Source: Rotaria socialis
Lineage: Eukaryota; Rotifera; Eurotatoria; Philodinida; Philodinidae
Direction of reading: 5' to 3'
DNA length: 64,000 nucleotides
NCBI GenBank assembly: GCA_905331475.1
Contig: CAJNYU010003187.1
Coordinates: 1-64,000, forward strand
Shown: positions 34,946 through 48,441 of the stretch, one piece after another
Layout: each line of letters opens with the position of its first letter
Numbering within the stretch: the first letter of the stretch is position 1
The notes under the pieces: generated by a model
What the model saw: the letters and a program-made list of their open reading frames with translations, nothing else
Database searches by the model: none
What the model was told of the DNA's origin: nothing
Made by a program: the position numbers and the translations under genes

Positions 34946-34998
34946 ATATTTTTACTGAACTAGGATATCTTTTATATTTTCATAGAATCTAAAAGTAA

Positions 34999-35370
34999 TT
35001 ATAGGTATATAAAAGTTGAAATCACGATTATGTTCAATTTTTGATTATAGCATTGGCTACTATTGATATTCTTCTTGAATGCCATATCGTCAAAACCCAT
35101 GCATCGTTTAACCAGCTTCTGAATCGATATAATCTGTAAATCATTGATTATCAAGATGATTCTCTTACGTGAAGAAGGGAATTCCTGCAAGTGATGAATC
35201 GCTTTCGAGTCAGAGCGATCTAGATCATGTAAACTCAGATTGGTTATCAATAGATTGATAAGCAATCTTTCTGTTGTACTATTGTTGCGGAAATAATTTA
35301 TTTTAACAAAAACTTGGTAAAAAAAAATAAGTTTTCTTCTTGAGAAACACTGGTTAAACAGCTTTTGCAA
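34999..35370 (-). CDS. Unrecognised 123-codon open frame
   Basis: An open minus-strand frame with hydrophobic and charged residues in a leucine/isoleucine-rich mixture (TERLLINLLITNLSLHDLDR). No domain recognised and no obvious exon neighbours. It could be a relic of an LRR-like host gene or a chance frame in AT-rich DNA. Confidence 0.2.
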   Translation of the reverse strand: MQKLFNQCFSRRKLIFFYQVFVKINYFRNNSTTERLLINLLITNLSLHDLDRSDSKAIHHLQEFPSSRKRIILIINDLQIISIQKLVKRCMGFDDMAFKKNINSSQCYNQKLNIIVISTFIYL

Positions 35371-37300
35371 ATTTCAATCTGCATTTTTTGTACAGAGATA
35401 ACTATACAATTATACAATTCTAAAAATCAAGTTTATAAAACTGGAAGTATGCCTGGAAAACATATTTGTTAGTTTGACAAGTTTTACCATCATCTTTTCT
35501 CGTACAAAAAAAAAACACTCGCTGGTAGTGTTAAGTTAGTAGAAAAAATGTTTATAATCATATTATTCTCTATATAATTCTGTTCAGGAAGCAAAACTAA
35601 ATTGTTGCGTTACAATAAATACTAATTGTTGGAATCAATTAGCACAATTGTTTTTCCTCACAAACGTATTCTTCTTTACTATTCAGGGTTGTGATTATTT
35701 CTAATTGAGATTGTACAAATATTTTTTTAAATGTCCACATAAAATCTTAGTATTTCATACACTTATTGGATGTAGTAAAAACTGTATCAGTTATGATAGA
35801 ATATCAACTTTGCGTCTATGTCTATTTAGTGAGGCTTAATACACTCTTTGTAAGTACATTCGAGTAGGGAATTAGATAAGCGTTTGTGTTTTGATTGATC
35901 GCTGTCATGCAATTTATGCTAAGTTTAGGAGTTCGCTCTCTTGAATTGTATGGTGTTGTCTTTATCTTTCAAAACTAAATACTCTGACAAACTAGAAATA
36001 TTTTCAAGAAATTTATATATTTCTTTTACACCGTAAGATTGAGAAGTCAAATACATTGAAAAATAGTCAAATGTTTAACGTTATATATTTCGTTTAATAA
36101 AAATGGAATTGAGTTAAACCCTGCAGAAAAAATTCTGAATCAGATAAGAAAAAATGCACAACGAACGAAAATTAGTAATCTTTTATAGTTATATATTAGC
36201 AAAACAATAAAGTAAAGATCAAGACCTTGTACTATGAGTTATTCTCTGTAAGATTGATTTCTGTCTATGATTTGAGGCAAAATTTGAAAATCATTCATTC
36301 TAGCGCTCTTAAAGGAAACAGAGACATAGACTTTTTTAAATGACGTAAAGAAGCTGTATTCTTGCAGCATTACTCTAGTAGCATGAACTGTTTTCATACT
36401 GCTCGTAACTCATTAGTGTGTACATGATGCACATTGTTCCAAAGCAAAAGTGATTAATTAATCAAGAGAGTTTCTTCGTTATTCAATATATTTTTATGCT
36501 TATTTCTGCTTGTCTTAGCTAAAACGATTCATTTAATGTACATTTCTTACAAAATAAATGATGTTTTTCGAATACGCAATAAAATAGACAGTAGAAAACA
36601 CCGTTATGATCATATTCAATGACGATCTAGGTTGTTGAAATTTTATAAGCGAGTTTGATCTATCGAATGTATGCCATGAAAACAAAACAGAAATATAGCA
36701 AGCAAAAATAGCTTGTAATCTTGTATTGCGCACTTTCATTGAGCATCTTATTTGAAATATTTACTCACCGAGAAAAACAAAGAAAAGTTCAAGTAGAACT
36801 TTTTCTTTGATACGTAACTTACGTTGATCGTCAACCCCAATAGTTATTATTAATTTAATAGCAAATACTTGAAAATTCTGCTTTCAAATTCTATTATTGT
36901 TTCCTTTTCCCTCATTATCTATACGAAATCCAACATTTTAAGTCCAAGAAATGGACAACATGAAGCCATTTTTGACAGCATGTGAAAAAAAACTCGTTTG
37001 ACTTCATCTTTGTATGGCAACATAAACGTCAATTTTCTTCATCATCAAATCAATTGAGAATTATTATAATACAGTAGAAAAAAGAATTAGATGAGCTAAG
37101 AAACTTTTTTTCTTATTAACAATGACAGACGTAACGATTGAAGAAGAATATTGAATCTATGTGACCGATGAATAAAAAACCATCAATCCTTTCTTTCTAT
37201 TATTATTTTAGATTCTTTTTTTATCGTGTAACTTTATTGTAATAAATTTGCTCCTTTTCTTAGCAGATCGAATGTGTAAAAATCGATTTTTGTCAGCCAA
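35371..37300. other. Long AT-rich stretch without a supported gene
   Basis: No coding region, tandem array or inverted repeat that I can support. It separates the repeat-rich middle of the window from the gene-rich right part. Confidence 0.4.
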
Positions 37301-39116
37301 CAATGACCTGAAAATGGCATCCGATGGCAGTCAACAAACAGAACTGTAGCTATAGTACTTGTCTTCTCTTCTTCTTCTTTTTTTCTTCTTCATCGTCTCT
37401 TCTTGTTCTGCTGTCACCCGTTACATGCACGTATTCATATGTCACTGTCGTTGCTCTCGTCCGTCGACGACCATTACATACAAATATACACGCGCGAGAA
37501 AGCGAGCAACCACTCAATACTACTAACTACTACTACCACAATTCATTGCGTTATGCATGTATGTATATGTTTGATCAATCGGTCAGTCTTTTTTATTAGT
37601 TAATGATTGCTGCACCAAAGAGTATTTTAACATCATTGTCATTATTATCGTTACAGAACGAGAGCTATTTATTTGTTGTTTTTTTCTTCACCATTCCCTT
37701 CTCTCTACATATATGTTAGAGAAAAATATTGTATGTCAAAGAAAGAACAGCATACATTTTGCCTCATCGACACAGGCAGATATAGGAACATTGGTATAGA
37801 AGGGTGCCAGCAGAAATTATATCAGTAATCATCATTTTTCTCCAGCTTACTCTTCCTTTTGATGGCTGGTGGCCCTCATCCATAGTCCTTCTTTTCCTCT
37901 TTCTCTTCTCTTTCTTGCCATATGTGTGCTCGTTGTTGTTGTCGACAAAAATCGGTGACACTACACTATGTATCCTGCGAACAGGAGAAATCGACATAAA
38001 CACACGCGACTCGTTCGCTTGCGAATTGAGCTGTGTAGCCTACAAACATATAGAAATCTGTTTCTTTCTTCATCGTCTCATACTCATTTGTGTTCTCTTT
38101 CTTCTTGCGTTCTTATGTGTGATGGGGGTGGTGTATGCATATTAATATATGAAAATAGATCTACCGCGTCGCGCCGGTGCCCGAGACCCCTTTCTCTTAT
38201 TCTTCTCTCCACACTCTCTCCTTTCCTGCTCACTGCTCGCACGATTTGTTCTTCTTATCTATCTGTCTGTGGGTTCGCGAGCATATAGCGACTTTTCCTT
38301 TCCTTCGGGCGACACTCCACTATACCATAAGCATAGCTTGTGTGTATGTGTGCTTATAGATTTTTTTCTTCCCATTCCTGTACTCCTCCTTGGTCAAACA
38401 AGCAACGACGAAAGAAAGAACGAACAAACGACGGCGCCGAGAGAAAAGAGAACGGGAGAAGAGAGAAGTTGAACTATAACTATTCAACGACGATATATAT
38501 ATATATATATATATTGAAATCTTTCATCGACGACGAACGACGACGAGGCAAACTACAGCAGCAACATATACACACATGATCATGGTGATGGTGGCGATAG
38601 GCGAAAAAGTGCGTCTTCTCCTCCTCAACGGCTGCTATTGCTGCTGCGGCGGACTGAATAAGAAAAAGAAGAGACGCACCAAGAAAGAAGAAGCAAAAGA
38701 AAGAAAAGAAAAGAAGAAGCAACAGCAACAAACGTTCATTGACTGACTGACTGATCGATTGAACGCGACACACATACAACACCAGATATACCCAACACAG
38801 CAGTGCAGTGGTGGTGGTTTGGCCACCGTCACTGTCAGTGATCATTATTGTTTGGTCTCTTTCTCTCTTTGACTCTTACATTTTTCTCCTTATTATTGTT
38901 ATACATATTTAATATAAATTTGACAATCTATGTATATACAGGTAGGTACATAATTTTCTTCTACTCATGTGTCAAAATTCCACTACCGGAATAAGAACGC
39001 TAAAAGAAACAGAAAGAAACAAAAAAAAAAAGAAAAGAAAAAATATATATCACAAGAGAAAAAAACAGAGTAGTTTGACATCTGTGTCAAGTTCTGTTAT
39101 TTTTTTTTTCAGAAAC
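37301..39116 (+). promoter_or_regulatory. Probable 5' untranslated/promoter region of the Q/N-rich gene
   Basis: From about 37360 the sequence becomes pyrimidine-rich (TCTTC/CTTCTT runs) and less AT-biased, with many small overlapping frames lacking protein character. A strong acceptor (a run of T then CAG) lies at 39102-39112, five bases before the ATG at 39117. So at least one untranslated exon must lie upstream. A (TA)n run is at 38492-38513. Confidence 0.4.
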
Positions 39117-41365
39117 ATGGCGGCACCTCCACAACAGCAAACAACACCTAGTGATCATCATTATTTCGAATGGGCAACAACTAAACAACAAAAACTTGTT
39201 GAACAATCATTGAAAGTTGTACCTATTGCTGTCAATCAACAACAAATATCGGCGAATAATACAAACGCAAACAATACTGCAAACATGGTGCACAATCATC
39301 CACATCTTCATAATCATCCATTGATGACTCATACTCATCGACGTCACTATTATCAACATTTCGAAGAAAAACGTTCACTGGAAGATAGTAAACAAAAACA
39401 GAACAAAACAACAAGTGGCATAGTTCCATCTACGATGGCTAATTCACCAAGTCTATCACCTTCATCAACAAATTGTACTAGTAGTGGGCATGTGAGGAAA
39501 AGACAAAAAACAAATACCAATGGAATTAGCTCGACATCATCAACATCATCACTGAACACAAGCGATGATCATACTCAATCACAAGTAAGTTCAATTTTTA
39601 ATAAACAAAGATAGGTACATATTTTATTTACATTGCTCATAAATGATGTAAATATATTTTTTTGCATGTAAAAATTGCGCTGTGAATTTTACATGTTCAT
39701 TTTTGGGAATGATTTTTAACTCTGTCTAAACAGTTATCTCAATGAAATTTTAATTTGAGTGGAAAGATATTTAAAACCAAAAAGATAAAAAATAGTTTCA
39801 TAGTTTTTATTTTATTTTTATCTTTAGACGTGTTATCCATTTCAAGCTGAATTAACTCAAAAAATCGATATCGAATGTGGTGGTGGCGGTAGTAATGGCA
39901 GTGGCCAAAAAGCTCATACACCAACACATCATTTCACATTGAGTACAGTGATCAATGTCAGTGTGAATGGTCAAACATCTCAACAACAAAAACCACTCGA
40001 TATACTTCCTTCTCCATCATCCTCATCTTTGTCACAGCAACAGTGTCCACTACCTTCCAATGATCAACAAGAGTTCCTTGTTCATCCATGTTCATCCTCT
40101 TCTCCGTCTATTCTATCTACATCATCGCCTTCAACAGCGTCACCTTCTACAACAATCAATTCAACCAATCTTAATAATAATAATACTACTATTAACAACA
40201 ACAACAACAGTTCGAATAATTCGAATAATCCTATTTCAAATTTAATTACTTCAACATCTCCATCAACAAATTTATTATCACAATCACCATCAATACTTCC
40301 TTCGCCATCTTCTGCGATTTCATTCATACCATTTTCCGAATTGAACTTTTTATCATATATTAAAGATCTTGATTTAACAACATTTGATTCATTTGCTTTA
40401 CCAACATGTCCCAATCCTCAAGATTATTTAACATTTGATGGTTTAATTACATTTTTAAATTCATTAAACACAGGATGTCTTGTGTCAGATAATAATAATA
40501 ATAATAATAATTTATCGATACAAAAAACGATAGAATACAATAAGAGATATCAACAACAAATGATTCCTAGATCAGATTCGTTGTCATTGAGACAAACACC
40601 TTATTTACCAAATACAACTCAACAGTATTCTGATACATACCGAATGCAACAACAACAACAAGTGTACAATTATTCAACTCGACCAACGCATTTTGAACAA
40701 CCTAATCGTTATTATCCTAATCGATATCCATCGATGATATCTCCTTACTCTTCTTATCCATCTTATTCATATCCATCACATAATCAAGTAAGCTGAAACG
40801 AATTATTAAAATTCTTAATTTTGTTTTTACAGGTTTTTGTGAAATGTATTCATATTTTTTTCTTATTCTATTTTAGCAATATCAAATGTCTCAACATTAT
40901 AATTATGCATCACCAACCAATTCTTCTGTGAATGTATCATCAATACCACAACAAAATTCATCTTCAATGATAATGACAGGCACATGTACATCCGCGTCGT
41001 CCATGATACCATCAATGAATCTAACACAAAGTAACCATCCTTCATCATCTAATTATGGATCAGTCCCATCATCATCATCATCATCTTATGATCCACTTTC
41101 ATCACATGTTACTCATTCACCGTCAAATCCAACAACTGGAACAGGAAATGTCTATTCTCCGTCATACTATAGACAGTCATCTGTACCATCCTATCCGACT
41201 TCGATACCACCACCACCACCACCACAACAACAACAACAATCGCAACAGCAGCAATTGACGCGACAAATATCATCAAATTTTCCAATGACATCAGTTAATC
41301 CTTCAAATCCAACAACATCAAATGTTAATTCTTCATCATCATCGCCCGTTCCTCCTTTCAGATAA
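39117..41365 (+). CDS. Q/N/S/P-rich protein, probable nuclear regulator
   Basis: Exons 39117-39584, 39828-40787 and 40877-41365 join in phase 0 to a 638-residue protein. It is dominated by low-complexity runs: polyN (about residues 245-260 and again near 340), polyS, polyQ (QQQQQVYNYS; PPPPPPQQQQQ), a His-rich patch (HNHPHLHNHPLMTHTHRRHY) and Tyr/Pro/Ser repeats. A basic patch VRKRQKTN could be a nuclear signal. The only ordered-looking segment is around residues 285-325 (SFIPFSELNFLSYIKDLDLT, then FALPTCPNPQDYLTFDGLIT). This composition is usual for transcription cofactors, but no family is recognised and none is claimed. The upstream acceptor at 39112 shows a 5' untranslated exon. Frame integrity over three exons argues for a real gene. 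Confidence 0.75.
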
Positions 41366-43470
41366 TAAATCACTACACTTATTTTTTTCTCTATTTCGCC
41401 CGTGTCGGATCTCACATCTATCTCTGTATGCATGTCGCTTCTCGCAATAAGATGCAATCGCTACATACACACAAAGATCTACCTGAATCTTTCTCTGTCG
41501 TCTATACAACTCTTATATACATATTAAGCCCGGTGCTTTCTCAATTCTATCTATTTTTGTTTTGCTTTGTCTCTCTTATTGTCATAAACATTGTACAAAA
41601 TGACTTCTTTCATTCAGCTGAAAAGAAAATCAGCGCGTGAGCGTGTGCATGTGTGTTCGTAAATGTGTCATTTTTTTCCTAATTGTCGTTATTGTTTCTG
41701 TTCTTTTTTCTCCTTTCTTTTCTTTATTGATTTCTTTCGTTTTCTTCGATTAATTCGAATTTGTTAGATTTGTATTCACAATTGTGCAGCTTTCATTTCT
41801 CTAAAAAAGCAAAATAAGATAATGAAAAGATTTCAAATCGTCACGACAATGTTGTCGTGCACATCAAATGATTTCTTTTTCTATTTAAATCTGTCTGGTC
41901 CACTGTAAGATTGATCAATTAACAGTAGTGACTTTTTATATACAAACCATCAATTTAGACTCTGATCAATATCATACCTTTTGGTATATCTAGTGAGTAA
42001 TAGTATATTCAAGTATCCAATTACTCTTAATGTTCTCTTGTCCCAGTTCTTATACGAAGGATTCAGGGCATAATGATTATTTGTATCGCCTAGTGATATG
42101 CTACTTAAATAGATATGACCGTTAAAAGAGAAGTTATCATCATAGAATATTTTGTTTGTACATCTAAAGAATCTTGGATATATTAAATGTCTTTCAAAAA
42201 TTTTATTAATAAAAAGATTTCAATAACTTGAATTAGCTATGCCGAACATTTGATAGTTCTTGTGGGCGACTACCGGATTTAATTTACAATTGATGATTCT
42301 AAGATTAAAAAATGAATGTAGATTTCTACGCTCTCATCAAATTTTTGAATATTGGTGAAGAATATACTATAAATCAGCCATGTCATAAGTAGTTTTCACT
42401 ACTATTAACTGTTATGTTGATGTGTTTGAGAATGGGAAAAGATATGAATAAAAACTTTGTACCAACATTACCGCTCAATGAAGATTTAATAACTTCCAAT
42501 GAAGATTAATATTATGCAGCGTTTATTTTCTCTATATGGAAATGTTACTTTCAATTTTGAGCAATATCAACGAATTATCTTCATAGTAATAATTTGACCG
42601 TCTGTAGTCTGACTGATGCTAGAATTAAATATCTGACTTTTTATTTTTAGACAGTATTGCGACCAGTAGAGTATGATATTATCTAATATTCTAAGTTTCA
42701 AATCAAATAACTCATAAATTGCCAATTAAAAATTGTTGCTACTATTGATTTTAAATAGGATAGATATAATGACGACTCTATGAACAATTAAGTATGAAGT
42801 ATATGTGTATTGACAAAATCAAAAAGTAGAACTTCACCTCCATGATAGATCTAATGAAGTGTATCATATTTTGAGGCAATTTTTTTGTTGCAATACAATA
42901 TCTCAAGCCAAGAAACAACATACTTTTTTTAATCAAAACATACAGAATATAGTGCAGTTTATTCAACCTATCTGTGAGGAAAAGTTTACCGAGTCAAAAT
43001 TCTTTTTTTTTCGATTTCTTTTTTCTATGTAGTCCCCGCTGGATCAAAGATTAAGTAAGAAATATAAAATACATTGCACAGAAATATAGAGACAAAGCCA
43101 TTTATAATTTGTTTAATTCTATTAAAGTGTATGTACGTGATTAATATTACCTCGAAAACCAAGTATTAGTTTACTTGACTTACTCGTTACAAAACACGCT
43201 AGAAATAACTTCATCGAAATGTTCAATGATTAAAATCACAAGAAAAATTAGCATCTTAAGTATATAACAGAGTAACATTGATGAATAAAATTCATTTATT
43301 AAAAGCTAAGAAATATTTAACGGCTAATATTAGATATGTCAAGAGAAGTTATTTTTAAATATTTAACGAAGTTATATCGAGTTAGTAGAACAATACAAGC
43401 GACCTTTAAGCTCATATTGTTGTCTTAGAATAAAACAGTAATGTTAAATAGAAACTACGTAATAAAATTA
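41366..43470. other. 3' region and intergenic stretch between two convergent genes
   Basis: The first 400 bases are pyrimidine-rich and probably 3' untranslated sequence of the Q/N-rich gene. The rest is AT-rich with no supported gene. A 62-codon minus-strand frame at 42778-42966 has no recognisable feature. Confidence 0.4.
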
Positions 43471-46400
43471 TCACGCAAATGTAACAACTGGTCCATGTCG
43501 GTCGATCTGCGCAGAAAATAGTGATACATTTGGAATGTTCTCCTGATTTATCAGATTTCGACAGGTTTGCGCATCGTCTGGTGTTTTAGCAACAGCAGCA
43601 AGGAATCCACCACCACCAGCACCTGCTAATGTTACACCTAGAATAGACAGAATAGAGAAAATAATAATACAAACAATTGTAAATTCAAGCTACCATATAT
43701 GTATGGTGTTAGAAGATCGATTAATCGACGACATGTGTCCGGTTCAGAACCTGGCGCAACACGTAATTTTTGTTGCCAATATATTGACATACATTCACCC
43801 AATTTCAACAAATTTCCTAAATAATTCTATTCAATAGAAATATTCTTTTAACAAAACTATAAACCTTGTTCAACAGCTTCAGCTGCTTGTATAGCATTTT
43901 CTTCAAGTTCATCAAATAGTTGACTTATTACACCTGAATACCAATTGCGTAAAACTGATTGTAAAAGATTTCGTGCTAAACGTGTTTGACCTGTATAAAC
44001 AAGTATTAATCGTTCATCAAAACTATCCCAAAATATTGCATTATTATTGTCTTTAACATTAAGTTGACGCCAAGCAACTTCAAGTGGTAATTGAGCATTT
44101 GATGTTCCTAGTTTAAATGCTGGCAATAAGCCTCCAATTTGATCTTGCCAACCACCACCTGTTGTCATCATTTGTTCAACAACCAAAACACCATCTAGAT
44201 TTCAATTTTTCTTTCAGTTTTATTTAGAAAGATACTAAAACAAATTGACGACCCGGAAAAATACTTACGAATAATCATACTATCTGTAACATTGGCAATA
44301 CCAATAAGATGCCATAATGCAAGTAAAATTGCCCCAGCTAAAATTGAACTTGTTCCAAGACCTGAACCAACAGGCACATTAGACCAAACTTCTAGTATTA
44401 AACTATAACCAAATAATTTTTTTTTTAATTGTTCAACTAATGTCATAGCTTGTGTTGTATCTAAATCAATAATACGCGTAAAAATACAACATGTTTTTAA
44501 TAATGCACAAGGACGCTGTGGTTGATCATAATCTGCGAATTGTGTCAATGAATGTAATTCATATATTTTATCATCTTTTTTATGTTCACCTTTGAGAATA
44601 AATGTAACCAATGGTGTTGATGTTGATTCAACAAGACTTGCACGAGCACCAATAGGTCTCTGTCCATTTATTGTAATAGCAACATTCAATACACTGCCAC
44701 CATGTTCGTAACAAATCGGTGGTGTATCAGTCCATCCACCCGATAAATCAAGACGAACAGGACATTCGACTATAACTTGTCGATATTTTGGTTGTGATAA
44801 ATTTAATATATCACTATCATTAACTAAACATTTAGATCGACATGTTAAGACACCTTGTTTAATCAATGTTTGTGTTGCACCTAAAATTTATGTAAAGATC
44901 TGTTGTTAGAACAATTCCTATGAAATTCAAATATGAAGATTGATTGATTGGCTGATTGATACGAACTTATTTTTCTTAATGAGAGAGTTTAACAGCAATT
45001 TTTTGTGGTGCATCAGTCTTAATTATAGGGTCAGATCGTGATGAAAAATGAAAAATTTTTCTCAGTTTTTTTGTACTTGAACGTTTCTTTATGAAATTCA
45101 ATTTGAAATGTAATAAAATTCTTACCATCATAGTGCCGGGCAGCTCGTATTAAAAGATCAGGTCTATCAATCCATAATTGTCTTTGTTTAATTAAATGTT
45201 GAATACTCAAAACATATTTTCCTTCTTCAAACATTAACAAGGCATATTTCCATTCACGATTAAGATAGGGCCCAGAACGAAGACCAACACGATCTCCACC
45301 AGCCATTTCAGCTAGGGTATTAGCAATAGCCGAAAACAGACAAGATAATATTTGTAATTTATTATAATTAGTTAAACATGCACGATCAAATGTATCAAGC
45401 ATATCTTTAGAATGTCCATCAATAATTGTTTGTTTTAATAATTCTAAGTATGAATCATTTGTTCTTTGTTTGCTACCATGGAGAAATATTAAATTCAAAA
45501 TTTTTTGTTGAGCTATTCTATGAAATAAATTTTCACGGTATACTATTTCTTTATAATGATCAGCACGAGTTAATATATCAGTCAGTGATAAACGCCATGA
45601 AGATTTCCATCGTTGTCGTAATTCATTTGTTGGATTAAAAAACCAAAGTAAATCTTCCTTCAATGATGACATACTATCAAAATGTAATACTGGATAAAGA
45701 TGAGCATTTGCTAATGTTCTTTTCTCAGAATCATTCTAAAATAATTTATATATATATATATTTATATACATTATGTATCATTAACTATTAGATAGAAATT
45801 TAGATTTTTTTTCTTCTTACCTGTAAATCTGGCCATAAATCCCAAACATCAATACCAGTTTGCTCTTTGAATTTATCCCATGACATATTTAATATAGTAA
45901 AATTGTCATTAGTAAATAAACAATCAACATTATCATGAATACCAATTATTGTGTAGACATCTAGTCGATTATTTGATGTTTCATTTGTTTTTTGTAATGA
46001 TAAAATAATACGTTGAATAATAACATCACATGGAAGTGTTAAATGAAGATCCTAAAAATAACACAAATCACTTATGAGTCAATTTAAAAAAATCCTAATA
46101 TCTTTACTTCCTTTGAGAAATCAACTGATTTAATACAACAATTATCTCCCAATGTAACACGATTACCAACAATTGAATTATGTATTGTTACATTTTTACC
46201 TAGATGGCATTCATCATTAATAATACTATTTATAATTGATAAATTTTGGGATTTTATTTGGGTTTTATCAATAATTGAATGTTGAATTGGTAACCATTGA
46301 ATATCATCACGTTGCGAATGAATATTATTATCATTCAAGTAAGGCCATCGTGAATCAATATATTGAAAATGGCAACTATGTGGAAGAATCCCTAAGTAAT

Positions 46401-48441
46401 TCAATCCAAAAAAAGAATAAATATTTTAACAGAAAAAGGTATTTTTACCACATGTAAATTTTGTTCTTCCATTTAAATGATTCCATAGAAAAGTTTTTGA
46501 TTGCATTGTTAAATCATTTGTCTGACTTCGATGATGTGATGATAAATATTGATTAAATGTAACATCAATGCAGGCAGCCAAAAGAAAATCAAAATATAGT
46601 GATAACTTGAAAAAAAAGCAGAGAAAAATTAGAGTCGAATAAAAAATAGCAAAAAAAAACTGAATTATTATTTATGAATTTTTACTTGATTGGGCTGTGA
46701 TCCACTATCGATACCTTCATAAGTACAACCATCAAGCGGCGGTGTAGCATGAAAATCTTAATAGAGAGAAAAACAATTGAATGTATGTGTCGAATTATGA
46801 TTGATTATCTTACTGATTAATTTTTCAGCAAAATTAACTGAAAAATAAACAATACTGCAGATCTAAATATGATAGAAAGAATCTATGATTAGTGAAAAAG
46901 ATTCAATAGCTTGCAATGGAAATTGCAATGGCGAAGATATGATTGAAAGGTTTCTTTTCTAGTATAACATATTACAAACTGAGACAAAAAATACTATAGT
47001 TAACAATAGAGATTTCGATAGGTTTCTTGAATAAATTTTGAGTAGGGCGTTTCATGCTTTGCTCAAAAGGAGTATAAATCCACAACAGTTTGTGAAAGTT
47101 TTTCAAGTATTTTATTATTTTCTTCGTTCTTTTTTTGTATAGATCAACGGTATGTGTAGAATTATGTTTTAAGTCATACTCGAAGTGTTTCTATTTTTAT
47201 TTTTATTATTTCAAAACATAAATTCAATAAAAATATTTCTTTATTTTCTTTTACTATTTTTAAGTTGGTCAAAATATTTTCTCACTGTCTCTCTCTCTCT
47301 CTCTATCCATGTTCTACTTACAGTTGGCACTTTTTGGTTATCGTTTGAATATTTATTCAATTCTTGAATTGATGCCCGATATAAAATATTTCTAACATTA
47401 TTCTAAACAATAAAATGTAGGTAGAAATAAACACAGATTTCTTCTCCATTTTTATACTGTTTCTTTATCAACTATGTAAACACCATGTTCAGTTGCATAT
47501 TGAACGTCTTCTAACGTTGCCAATGCATGAATGTCACTGCCGAATGGAATCTGAATACCTTGAAATGTAAGAGATAGAAACTATCAAAATCGATATATAC
47601 AATATATATAAATCTGTTAAAACATACCATTTTTTGGTAATGTCACAAATGCATCCGTGCTGCTAACCCAAACACCATAGGGCAAGTGACTTGAAGCAAT
47701 CTAAATATTTTGATTATTATTTACTAGGCTAAAATATAATAAAAAAAGTCATACGAAATTATTAAAATCGTATAAAAGTAAGTCTAAATTAGTTAAAAGC
47801 CATGGGTGATTCGGTCCAAAACGAGCAGGTAATGTTGCTAATGAACGATGACATGCATCGTATGGAAAAATTCGACCCTTTAATTATAGAAAATGTAAAT
47901 GATATTTTAATTTTCTTGTTGATGAACAATTAAACTTTACTGTATGAAGAATCAATATATGTGCGGAATGTAAGACATTTGTATTGATAAGCTAAAAGAA
48001 AATAAATATTTCTTGTATTTCTAGAGAACAAAAATTTTTTAACTAACAGAATAGCCAGCTTTAGCACTTAGAAACTCCGTAGCAACTAAGAGCGCATTTA
48101 ATGTTGCTCCACCACTACCAAGTTTGTCTTGTGGATCATTAACAGTCAGTATCACAGTGGATTTATCGATTAATCCATAACGTTGACGTTGTCGAAGAAC
48201 TGCAACACGACAATATCATCTATTAGCATGTTCATATATTGAAGTATACAGACCAATATCAAATGCATAAACACTTTCTTGATCTGGTGCTGTAACCACA
48301 ATAACTGTCCAGTTTACATATCGAGCGTTATCACTTAACGTCAATCGTATCTAAGTAATTAATAGATGTTAAATCCAACAGACATTCAAGAACAATAAAC
48401 ACGCAAACCTGATCTCCAACAATCAAACTTTCAACAGACAT
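43471..48441 (-). CDS. FCSK: L-fucose kinase (FCSK/FUK), 18 exons
   Basis: Phosphorylates free L-fucose to fucose-1-phosphate in the cytosolic GDP-fucose salvage route. Exons (minus strand): 48441-48409, 48350-48254, 48199-48048, 47991-47941, 47877-47755, 47700-47628, 47558-47458, 47402-47322, 46862-46814, 46756-46686, 46605-46449, 46391-46108, 46051-45821, 45735-45126, 44880-44269, 44194-43865, 43816-43694, 43637-43471. They join in frame to 1114 residues (human 1084). The N-terminal fucokinase/pyrophosphorylase-like domain has [26 protein letters not shown] and [14 protein letters not shown]. Beta-helix-like text ([20 protein letters not shown]) follows. The C-terminal GHMP kinase has [16 protein letters not shown], the ATP loop [33 protein letters not shown] and [16 protein letters not shown]. 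All key motifs are present, so the enzyme looks complete. Confidence 0.95.

Noticed and set aside
37324-38845. Many 60-120 codon frames on both strands upstream of the Q/N-rich gene
   Set aside because: They have low-complexity composition, overlap in several frames, contain no domain, and sit in a pyrimidine-rich probable untranslated region.
39967-41457. Plus- and minus-strand frames overlapping the Q/N-rich exons
   Set aside because: They arise from CAA/AAT/TCA codon runs read in other frames.
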